Below are positions 61,001 through 64,000 of a stretch of 64,000 bases of DNA, piece by piece. The position numbers and the translations under genes are program-made. Positions within the stretch are counted from its first letter, which is position 1. Each line of letters opens with the position of its first letter. A model generated the notes under the pieces. That model did no database searches. It was not told the DNA's origin and saw only the letters and a program-made list of their open reading frames with translations. This DNA comes from Sabellastarte sp. h YS-2021 (taxonomy: Eukaryota > Annelida > Polychaeta > Sabellida > Sabellidae). The stretch is from assembly GCA_964017235.1 (NCBI GenBank), contig OZ024929.1, positions 115,367,793 to 115,431,792 of the forward strand, in the 5' to 3' direction.

Positions 61001-61700
61001 AGAACAAAGCTTCTACTGTACCTGTTTTTATTTATTTTTATTTTATTTCTTTTTTTTTTTTTCTTTTTTTTTGCAGATCCAGGGTATTGCAGGATGTTTT
61101 ATTACTCTGCCTTTCCTTTCTTTGCAGATCCAGGGCATTTCAGTTTGCTTTCTTAAATTCTTATTGTGGCTGTTTCTTCTTTTGCAGATCCAAGGCATTT
61201 CAGTTTGCTAGCTTACTCTTCCTGTCTCTTCTTGCAAATCCGGTGCAGTTCAGTTTGTGATTTTACTGTACCTGTTTTGTAGATCCAAGGCATTTCAGTT
61301 TGCTTTCTTACAACTGGAAGATGATATTGGGTGGTTCACAAGGTTACTTCAGCAAGCCACAGGCAGAGACTTGAATCACATTAACCCCACGAACTGCCTG
61401 GGTACAGTTCTTGCCATCAATGGTCCTCGTAATTACTTTAGCATTTACCATGCACATGAGGAGCAGCAGCGTGCCAAACGCCTGGCCAAATCCAGGGCAC
61501 AGAGAAGTGGTGATTTCATAGGCCTGGATGATAGCAATAGTGAAGAGATGGAGGAGGAGGAGGAGGAGAGCAGGGAGGAACAAGTACTGTTTATTGCAGA
61601 TCTGTTAGCTGGACTTAATATGTGGATGGAGAAATTATGTGAAGGAGTCATAGCGAGACTCAGAGTGGAAAGCTGGCCACCAATGGGAGAGGTTGACTAA
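24899..61700 (+). CDS. DNAJC16: DNAJC16 (ERdj8), complete gene, 14 coding exons
   Basis: An ER membrane J-protein: the J domain stimulates HSP70/BiP, and thioredoxin-like domains follow in the lumen. In mammals (ERdj8) it has been linked to autophagosome size. Coding exons: 24899-25044, 30918-30984, 31380-31570, 42536-42669, 43399-43583, 44957-45114, 48997-49096, 49691-49821, 50360-50558, 51618-51812, 53621-53688, 54586-54762, 58260-58415, 61283-61700. All introns are GT-AG and all phases join, giving 2325 nt or 774 residues (human about 782). Landmarks: signal peptide 1-19, HPD at 50-52, CFNC at 159-162, membrane segment ~529-548, acidic run 718-735. Codons and order match the human protein throughout. 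Introns total about 34 kb and are loaded with mobile elements. Confidence 0.95.
25246..25645. mobile_element. hAT MITE in DNAJC16 intron 1
   Basis: 400 bp, ends TAGGGGTGGGACGAG and CTCGGTCGCACCCCTA (inverted), flanked by the exact 8-bp duplication CTCGAAAC at 25238-25245 and 25646-25653. The 8-bp target and the TAGGGGTG end are typical of hAT. Non-coding. Confidence 0.92.
25952..26395 (+). pseudogene. Fragment of a hAT-derived ZNF862/KIAA1586-like gene
   Basis: The ATG at 25952 starts a frame with a basic N-terminus (NRKRRLGNTSISDFFKPKV) and a Ser/Thr-rich linker. The linker contains a tandem duplication, TTPDIQTSVSVS / TTPDIQTSASVS. Then comes YLPQWEGTYKWLSLGANGML and CSLCMKSL. The W..Y.WL......CSLC layout is that of the TTF/zinc-finger entry in ZNF862-like hAT-derived proteins. 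After CMKSL the frame runs into low-complexity sequence and ends at 26393-26395, so the protein is truncated. It may be the 5' part of a transposon or a dead copy. Confidence 0.6.
26556..26960. mobile_element. hAT MITE in DNAJC16 intron 1
   Basis: 405 bp, ends TAGTGAAGGGATCATG and AATCCCTACACTA (inverted, imperfect), flanked by the exact 8-bp duplication ATAGCAAG (26548-26555, 26961-26968). The interior is rich in ATATCGATCGATA-like palindromes. Confidence 0.88.
27769..28151. mobile_element. hAT MITE in DNAJC16 intron 1
   Basis: 383 bp, ends TAGGGCTGTGAATGG and CTGTCCGAGCCCTA, flanked by the exact 8-bp duplication GCTTTTAA (27761-27768, 28152-28159). Several CTCGAGT/ACTCGAG motifs sit near the left end. 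Confidence 0.9.
28320..29640. other. Intron 1 sequence, nothing recognised
   Basis: AT-rich intronic DNA. Open frames are short and show no protein-like make-up. No clear inverted or tandem repeats were noticed. Confidence 0.4.
29650..30010. repeat. Two diverged ~150-bp satellite-like units
   Basis: Two units share ATATCTCCCTT-like openings, GAATGTGA/GAAATGTGA, ATGGCCTGT.A.TCTTTT and TTGACCCCTG..T..GGTC. The wording parallels the E-type satellite at 36.6 kb (GGAAATCATG, ATCTTTTG, TTTGACC), so these look like old relatives of it. Confidence 0.5.
30918..30984 (+). CDS. DNAJC16: DNAJC16 exon 2: HPD loop and helix III of the J domain
   Basis: Residues 49-71, WHPDKNPDPSANERFMKINE then AYE. The HPD tripeptide needed to stimulate HSP70 ATPase is intact. 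Acceptor TATTTAG, donor GTAGGT, leaving in phase 0. Confidence 0.96.
31380..31570 (+). CDS. DNAJC16: DNAJC16 exon 3: J-domain end and Gly/Phe-rich linker
   Basis: Residues 72-134. LGDEEARRKYDTFG finishes the J domain. A short Gln/Gly/Phe-rich linker (FHFKSFFGGGGFRFQFDDSG) leads to the first luminal thioredoxin-like part. Donor GTGAGC, phase 2. Confidence 0.95.
32040..32990. repeat. ~169-bp satellite with GGCGGCC palindrome (about 5-6 units)
   Basis: Each unit holds GCTTATATCTCGAAAACC, GATAGAGCGATTTCGACGAA, ACCCACAGGGTATCTCTGCA and AAAATGGCGGCCATTTTGAA. The phrases are close to those of arrays D1 and D2, read on the other strand. Confidence 0.88.
33030..34735. repeat. ~133-bp satellite array (about 13 units)
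   Basis: Unit phrases are GAGCTTTCACTTGGTGAAGT, TTCAGACCCATAGCTAATTA, CTCACCTACTCAAAATGAGT and AAAAGTATTGCAGATAGCCA. Each unit contains the small palindrome TACTCAAAATGAGTA. The same unit fills 39268-41690 in B2. Confidence 0.9.
35612..36527. mobile_element. hAT MITE nested in element E
   Basis: 916 bp with inverted ends CAGGGTTGAGA and TCTCAACCCTG, flanked by the exact 8-bp duplication ACAGATAT (35604-35611, 36528-36535). The subterminal parts are rich in CCCGGGAAAACCCGG and TTGCCCAGTA motifs. Confidence 0.93.
36600..37790. repeat. E-type satellite, eight ~147-bp units
   Basis: Units share AAAGTGCTTATAACTCACTT, ATTATTGGTCCTAGAGGTTT, GGAAATCATGGGCTGGGAAT and GATTTGACC..GGCCCCTCC..CAAGGTCAA. 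Each unit has TTTGACC and AAGGTCA half-sites facing each other. Confidence 0.9.
38116..38232. repeat. Foldback hairpin of ~110 bp
   Basis: ATATACAGAAAAAATATATC on the left is the near reverse complement of GGTATATTTTTTCTGTATAT on the right, and the arms continue through CACGAGTATTAT. A small MITE-like palindrome. Confidence 0.7.
38254..38627. mobile_element. MITE-like element with TTTATTATCCACC ends
   Basis: A perfect 13-bp inverted pair, TTTATTATCCACC and GGTGGATAATAAA, bounds 374 bp of non-coding DNA. A single TTTATTATCCACC also occurs near 42890. The target duplication was not resolved. Confidence 0.5.
38750..42036 (+). mobile_element. Helentron-like element B, copy 2, in DNAJC16 intron 3
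   Basis: Same orientation as B1. The first ~300 bp match B1 closely. Then there is about one ~169-bp GGCGGCC unit (to ~39260), an array of ~133-bp units (39268-41690, about 18 copies) and a 3' part like 34740-35090 of B1. It stops at ~42036 without the CTAG end, so it is 3'-truncated or rearranged. Confidence 0.7.
39268..41690. repeat. ~133-bp satellite array (about 18 units) in B2
   Basis: Same unit as 33030-34735. Variants such as ATAGCTAATTA versus GTAGATGATTA recur in both arrays, so the arrays share history beyond the unit itself. Confidence 0.9.
42536..42669 (+). CDS. DNAJC16: DNAJC16 exon 4: thioredoxin-like domain with CxxC
   Basis: Residues 135-179, including KPYLLYAYTEFCFNCMQVEM and IWEKIVSDLENI. 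CFNC (159-162) stands where human has CFSC. Acceptor CTGTAG, donor GTAAGC, phase 1. Confidence 0.96.
43399..43583 (+). CDS. DNAJC16: DNAJC16 exon 5: rest of first thioredoxin fold
   Basis: Residues 180-241. GMGVGTVHAQFQRALVHRLR then VTSVPAIVVVIDGKV. The cis-Pro loop (SVPAIV) typical of thioredoxin folds is present. Donor GTTGGT, leaving in phase 0. Confidence 0.95.
43795..43862 (+). repeat. CR1-type LINE 3' tail fragment
   Basis: CCTTAGAGTCTGT, then GATTAAGCACTATAAAAGTA and TTAGAATTAA. The same tail occurs near 55615, 57900 and 60225. Confidence 0.55.
44287..44831. mobile_element. TA-flanked MITE in DNAJC16 intron 5
   Basis: Perfect inverted ends starting CTGTATAAGTGGTTATTTTC and closing with its reverse complement, with a TA on each side (44285-44286, 44832-44833). 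This fits a Tc1/mariner-like non-autonomous element. TTTTCGCG and CGCGAA motifs recur inside the ends. Confidence 0.88.
44957..45114 (+). CDS. DNAJC16: DNAJC16 exon 6: second luminal fold
   Basis: Residues 242-293, LTDSNFQQFLDGWDDNHVRM, then AFAYRRFVVAGFVNTL, matching human FLSGWQ..AFAYKDYLSFGYV. Acceptor CACATAG, donor GTAAAG, phase 2. Confidence 0.95.
45234..48522 (+). mobile_element. Helitron2/Helentron-like element A, copy 2, in DNAJC16 intron 6
   Basis: The 5' end is TTATATCCCCAGACGAAAG. The 3' end has GTCTGGGGATATG, a bulged hairpin and TCTAG at 48522, followed by TT. It lacks the C2 insertion found in A1. It contains ~350-bp units (45960-47040) with GACATTTAACCTGTGT and TGGTAAGTCTGAGAAGTTTC. 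The GCC-repeat block is at 45280-45298. It is inverted relative to A1, 30-39 kb away. Confidence 0.78.
48997..49096 (+). CDS. DNAJC16: DNAJC16 exon 7
   Basis: Residues 294-327, SKTSQIRKKYGIKNSGETLL then MFNEN, the counterpart of human RRYNINIYAPTLLVFKE. Acceptor CTTTAG, donor GTAAGT, phase 0. Confidence 0.94.
49391..49633 (+). mobile_element. tRNA-derived SINE in DNAJC16 intron 7
   Basis: The head resembles a tRNA gene, with a box A-like TAGTTCAGCGGTTAGAGT and box B GGTTCGAATC. A central body (CGCCCGGTGGTTAACAGTG) and an A-rich tail follow. It is flanked by the 9-bp duplication TGACTTACC (49382-49390, 49634-49642). The tail and duplication show a retroposed SINE, not a working tRNA gene. Confidence 0.9.
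49691..49821 (+). CDS. DNAJC16: DNAJC16 exon 8
   Basis: Residues 328-370. MQLLPRGTMDDVIETNKYLI then LPRLSSQHMFNELCP, matching human NKYLLAARLTSQKLFHELCP. Acceptor TACAG, donor GTGAGT, phase 2. Confidence 0.96.
50360..50558 (+). CDS. DNAJC16: DNAJC16 exon 9
   Basis: Residues 371-437, beginning SLCVVLITKAIPEHKSFRDS, the counterpart of human KYCVVLLTAETTKLSKPFEA. Then VRYAYVYADTQKHFVDRL. Acceptor TTCCAG, donor GTACAG, phase 0. Confidence 0.95.
50575..51600. other. DNAJC16 intron 9, nothing recognised
   Basis: AT-rich intronic DNA without clear tandem or inverted repeats and without protein-like frames. Confidence 0.45.
51618..51812 (+). CDS. DNAJC16: DNAJC16 exon 10
   Basis: Residues 438-502, VALIWRKEPNHIQFDLLEEG then LEEHVKQLL, matching human SILERRNTAGRVVYKTLEDPW in place. 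Phase 0 on both sides. Donor GTAAGT. Confidence 0.94.
52219..52555. mobile_element. Foldback MITE in DNAJC16 intron 10
   Basis: GGCTGGTTTCAGGAAGCCTC faces AGGAGGCTTCGTGAAACCAG. A second inner pair (TTTCACAAAGCCTCC and GGAGGCTTTGTGAAA) makes most of the element self-complementary. Confidence 0.75.
52977..53199. mobile_element. Short MITE with 8-bp target duplication
   Basis: 223 bp flanked by AGTGCATG (52969-52976, 53200-53207). Subterminal inverted pair TTTACCGGTACGAGAT and ATCCCGTACCGGTAAA. The 8-bp flank fits hAT; the outermost ends match poorly. Confidence 0.65.
53280..53520 (+). mobile_element. Old diverged SINE in DNAJC16 intron 10
   Basis: It has a degenerate box B (GGGTTCAAATCC) followed by the same body as the SINE at 49391: GAAGTTGACAACTATTTTGT then CAATGCCCGGTGGTTTA. 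It ends in AT-rich sequence near CATAAACC. The first half is much decayed. Confidence 0.65.
53621..53688 (+). CDS. DNAJC16: DNAJC16 exon 11
   Basis: Residues 503-524, SLLYRIILRLSEWCDQAYET then IN. This is the short region before the membrane segment, like human FLLRWFYSASDYISDCWDSI. Acceptor TTTTTCAG, donor GTAACT, phase 2. Confidence 0.93.
54107..54152. repeat. Poly-T tract
   Basis: Runs of T broken by single A residues in intron 11; simple low complexity. Confidence 0.9.
54476..54572. repeat. Three copies of a ~34-bp unit just before DNAJC16 exon 12
   Basis: The unit TTTAAAGTTATGCATTTTAG-ATATACA..ATTTT is repeated three times. Its last copy ends within ~15 bases of the exon 12 acceptor region, and each copy carries a TTTTAG that looks like an acceptor core. 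Confidence 0.85.
54586..54762 (+). CDS. DNAJC16: DNAJC16 exon 12: membrane segment
   Basis: Residues 525-583. ITVITVVSTSVCLLLVFCLF (529-548) is the single hydrophobic segment. A basic, Gln/Arg-rich cytosolic stretch follows (QQGNRRGQRQARQN). Acceptor TTTTAG, donor GTATGG, phase 2. Confidence 0.95.
55605..57940 (+). pseudogene. Degraded CR1-type LINE split by element F
   Basis: From ~55820 the fragments LVVTWTTAINFSGVF (for LVSSHLDYCNSL) and LLNITVLQTASFLYRFLQNG, and before 56177 GNLLLVPQFVHPFI, follow the C-terminal CR1 reverse transcriptase order. After element F (57707 on), SLTFDTPTVWNELLGEI continues it, then the tail TTAAGCACTATAAAAGT (~57905). Several frameshifts. An earlier tail-like piece lies near 55605-55665. 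Confidence 0.65.
56177..57706 (+). mobile_element. Helentron-like element F in DNAJC16 intron 12
   Basis: The 5' end is AAGCATCCCTGAAAG. Its inverse CTTTCAGGGATGCTT lies near the 3' end, followed by hairpin GCTTTTG-ttag-CAAAAGC, then ATTCCTCTAG at 57706 and TT. About six ~156-bp units (56740-57600) carry TATATCTCCTTTATTGTTGC, GAATGTATTAAGAGGTA and CCTTATGGGTCAAACTGGGG. A CCGCCGCC block lies near the 5' end. Confidence 0.85.
58260..58415 (+). CDS. DNAJC16: DNAJC16 exon 13: cytosolic domain
   Basis: Residues 584-635. VDVFQLSAITFEKFVLKTEP then RTLVILVNQESKSKLVHQFG, matching human VEVTELTDVTYTSNLVRLRPG and VVLILSNSTKTSLLQKF. Acceptor TTTTTAG, donor GTATGT, phase 2. Confidence 0.95.
58545..60200 (+). 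repeat. ~147-bp satellite array (about 11 units) in DNAJC16 intron 13
   Basis: Unit phrases are CTTGTCCGGGCTGTATCTCA, GAAACCGTAAGGTGTAGGAA, GATACTTGGTAGGGACATTG and TGGTCTGACCTTGATTTGAC, then CTTTGACCTTGCCGTAGTGA. It is preceded by a G-rich block (58553-58592). It is probably the core of another tandem-array element, but its ends were not resolved. Confidence 0.88.
61070..61282 (+). repeat. DNAJC16: Tandem copies of the exon 14 splice acceptor
   Basis: Four upstream imperfect repeats (near 61072, 61120, 61181 and 61233) of pyrimidine tract + TTTGCAGATCC + AGGGCATTTCAGTTTGC precede the real acceptor at 61281-61282. The spacing is about 46-61 bp. At least three carry an intact CAG acceptor followed by an exon-like start. 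Confidence 0.85.
61283..61700 (+). CDS. DNAJC16: DNAJC16 exon 14: C-terminus and stop
   Basis: Residues 636-774. SKAFQFAFLQLEDDIGWFTR, then GTVLAINGPRNYFSIY (human GYVLALNGHKKYFCLF), an acidic run at 718-735, and LNMWMEKLCEGVIARLRVES then WPPMGEVD before TAA (61698-61700). Human ends LSLWMERLLEGSLQRFYIPSWPELD, so the end is complete. Confidence 0.97.
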
Positions 61701-62360
61701 GAGAAATAGAGGGGAGTTCTGTGTTTGGCTCCAGTTTTTGTTGGATACATCATGCATACTTAGGGCTGTTAAGGACTACTCAACTACTTATTCAAGTTAA
61801 AAATTATTTTGAGTGGAGAATGTAGAAAAGAGCAAAAATTTACACAAAAAATGGTTAATTGCAGTTACCTTGCAATGAAAACTGGCATAGTTTTGTCCGT
61901 TTTAAGCCTCTAGAAACAGTGTACTAGTTGACTCATGACAACCCTACATACACTGTAGTTTTGTAATGGATATCTGAATAAGATGGTAAAGGTGTCCAGG
62001 TACTTAAAAATGTGTCAACTGTTTTCTGCATCTGCATACAACAGCATTTGTCGACGTAACGAAAACTGTGGGAACCCGATTCAGTCAAGAATTTCCATCT
62101 CAAGCTCTTTTTTCCAATATTTCAGACCTATCTCACCATTACTTTTATGGACAGGTGAAATTAAAATATTGAAAATAGTGATACGGTTACAGTATTACTG
62201 ATGAATATTATAACAGTTAATACCATGTTTGTGTATATTTTTCTCATAAAGGAAAGCGTTTCTTATTGGATTTGGAATATTTTAGTTTATGTTGCTTCAT
62301 ATATTTGATCGAAGTTTAATATTATAGTCTTTTTCTACCATAATAAAAAGAAATAATGGT
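61701..62360 (+). other. DNAJC16: DNAJC16 3' UTR with poly(A) signal
   Basis: The first AATAAA after the stop is at 62342-62347, which would give a ~0.65 kb 3' UTR. A further AATAAA at ~63464 could serve a longer form. No protein-like frame lies between. Confidence 0.5.
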
Positions 62361-63655
62361 TGAAAAATTTGGTATGATTTCATCTGAGAGTTATGGGTAG
62401 AAATACAGTAGTATGAAGGGCTGATATTACTCACCGCAAAATGATGAGCTCATTTGTGACTGTGAAACTCCAAATGCTCGACATTATGGGGGTACAGTAG
62501 GCAGAAGGTCACAGGTTGAGATTAGTGCAATTTGAACCAAATCTTTGTGATAACAGCTATACAATAAGGATTAAAGTTTACCTTTAGGGATAAATGTGAT
62601 GAGTTAAATTGCTTACAAGAAAGTCAAGACAGTATCCATCACGTATGTTGTGTTTTAATATTTCAGTTGTAACTATAGGAATGTACCAGACTGAAGGTTG
62701 TGTTAAAAGCTCATCAATGGGTTCTTATTGTATTTATATTGAGTGGAAGCTGCAAGAATCTCATACAGTCTATATCACTATGTAATCTTATGTAAAGAAA
62801 GTTGTAGTGTTTATGATGCACAATGTATGTTTTTGCTCATGATATATAATTGCAGATTTGAGGTTTTTTTTATTGTTTTTATTTTTGAATCAGAAAATTA
62901 TCAAAATTGTTTATTTTCATATCCACTTGTATGCAAAAAATAACCTATAGCTTTGTTTCTGATATGTTGGCTATCTGTAGAATTACAGCTTTTTATGTGT
63001 AGGTGAATTGTCAAAAAGTGAAATGATGATCAGCCTTACATTTGGAAATTTATTTGCCACTGTAAATACATGCAATAAGCAGTTATGCAAATTTACTGAA
63101 AGTTTCAGTAACTGTATTCAGTTAATATGTGTAATCCCTTTAAAGTTCAGTAATTTTTTAGTATGTACATATTTCACTTATTTACTGTGACATATGTATA
63201 AATTTTTGAGCACTCAGTCGGTGAACTGTTTAGCTGCTCTTGCCATTGCTGTTTGGTATTTTTGAGGCACAGAAAAAAAACTTTGGGAAAACTGAACATC
63301 AAAATAAGTATAGTGTTTGAATTTTGAAGAGCTTTCAAGAAAAAAAAATGTTATTAAAACAGTGATAATGACAGTGACACAGCCAAATTTTTTTTTGATT
63401 GTTACAATGATTTACAATGAGATACAATGATTTTGAATCAGAGTATGACTTCAATTAGATATTAATAAAGTACACAAATTTCACACAGTAACAGTCACAG
63501 ACCATTTCTCTGCGACATAAAGCAGCAAATTTTTCATCTCTGGCAATTAATTAATTAGCTTAAAAAGGTTATTTTCAAACACACCTTATATATGTTTTTG
63601 CATGTGCCCTTATTTGTCTCCATAATTAGTATTAAAACTGTTTAAAGGGGTTTCA
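62360..63655. other. AT-rich sequence downstream of DNAJC16
   Basis: No gene or clear repeat. It could be an extended 3' UTR, given the second AATAAA near 63464. Confidence 0.4.
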
Positions 63656-63661
63656 GTCTAC

Positions 63662-63795
63662 TAGCGCGAGCCACAAAGCCATCAGAGACACGAGTAGTCC
63701 ACTGAAGCGGTCACCCATCCCAGTAGTACTAACGTAGCCCATTGCTGCTTAACTTCAGTGTAGAGACAGATACTCATCACGCTTCGCCACAATTC
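63662..63795 (-). pseudogene. 5S rRNA-derived sequence
   Basis: The minus strand contains CACTGAAGTTAAGCAGCA, then GGGCTACGTTAGTACTACTG and GGGATGGGTGACCGC. These match the internal A box and C box region of 5S rRNA in order and spacing. The first third and the last 40 bases diverge from a normal 5S gene, so it is a pseudogene or the head of a 5S-derived SINE, not a working gene. Confidence 0.75.
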
Positions 63796-64000
63796 ATGAA
63801 AGTCCGGAGACAAAAAAAAAATGATCTCTAGAAGCATGAGCCTCGCTAGAGCTCACACTTAAACATTTCCAGAACTAAAAACAGGACAAATATAATATTT
63901 GGCCTTGATATATTATGAAAAGTTTGTGCACGTTTATAATATTTAAATGTAACATATTCCACATGGTAAGTGCTTCCATTTAGGACAAGAAATGAGATTG

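Noticed and set aside
61344-61651. Minus-strand frames opposite DNAJC16 exon 14
   Set aside because: Antisense shadows of a coding exon with an acidic run.

Overview
This is a window of an animal nuclear genome. It is AT-rich and gene-poor, its genes are split by GT-AG introns, and it is packed with mobile elements and tandem repeats. The mix of elements fits a mollusc, probably a bivalve: non-autonomous Helitron2/Helentron-like elements with central ~130-170 bp tandem arrays, CR1/L2-type LINE tails, tRNA-derived SINEs and many hAT MITEs. The organism is an inference from element style and was not tested by any search.

Two host genes are supported. At the left edge, on the minus strand, lie the first three coding exons of TTI1, the TELO2-interacting protein of the PIKK chaperone complex TTT; the gene runs off the window. 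From 24.9 to 61.7 kb on the plus strand lies a complete DNAJC16 (ERdj8) gene. It has 14 coding exons (2325 nt, 774 residues) and every splice phase joins cleanly. The protein has a signal peptide, a J domain with HPD, thioredoxin-like repeats with one CxxC, a single membrane segment and a cytosolic tail. The two genes are divergent and about 23 kb apart.

The intergenic region (2-24.9 kb) is almost all mobile DNA: a broken LINE; two copies of a tandem-array element (C1, C2); two related elements (D1, D2); a 7 kb element A1 with C2 nested in it; a decayed BED-finger hAT transposase; a probable solo LTR; a MITE; and a CR1/L2 LINE 3' end inside an inverted-repeat element.

The DNAJC16 introns hold more of the same. 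Intron 1 carries three hAT MITEs with exact 8-bp target duplications and a fragment of a hAT/ZNF862-like gene. Intron 3 carries two long direct copies of element B with element E between them, and E is itself interrupted by a fourth hAT MITE. Intron 5 has a TA-flanked MITE. Intron 6 has a second copy of A (A2), inverted relative to A1. Intron 7 has a SINE. Intron 10 has a foldback element, a MITE and an older SINE. Intron 12 has a degraded CR1 LINE split by element F. Intron 13 has an eleven-unit array rich in TGACCT half-sites.

The most informative pattern is that several elements with unrelated bodies (A, C, E, F and the end of B1) share one terminal design: an inverted motif near both ends, then a hairpin, then CTAG or CTTG followed by TT. 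This is the Helitron2/Helentron layout. Satellite modules appear to be swapped among these bodies.
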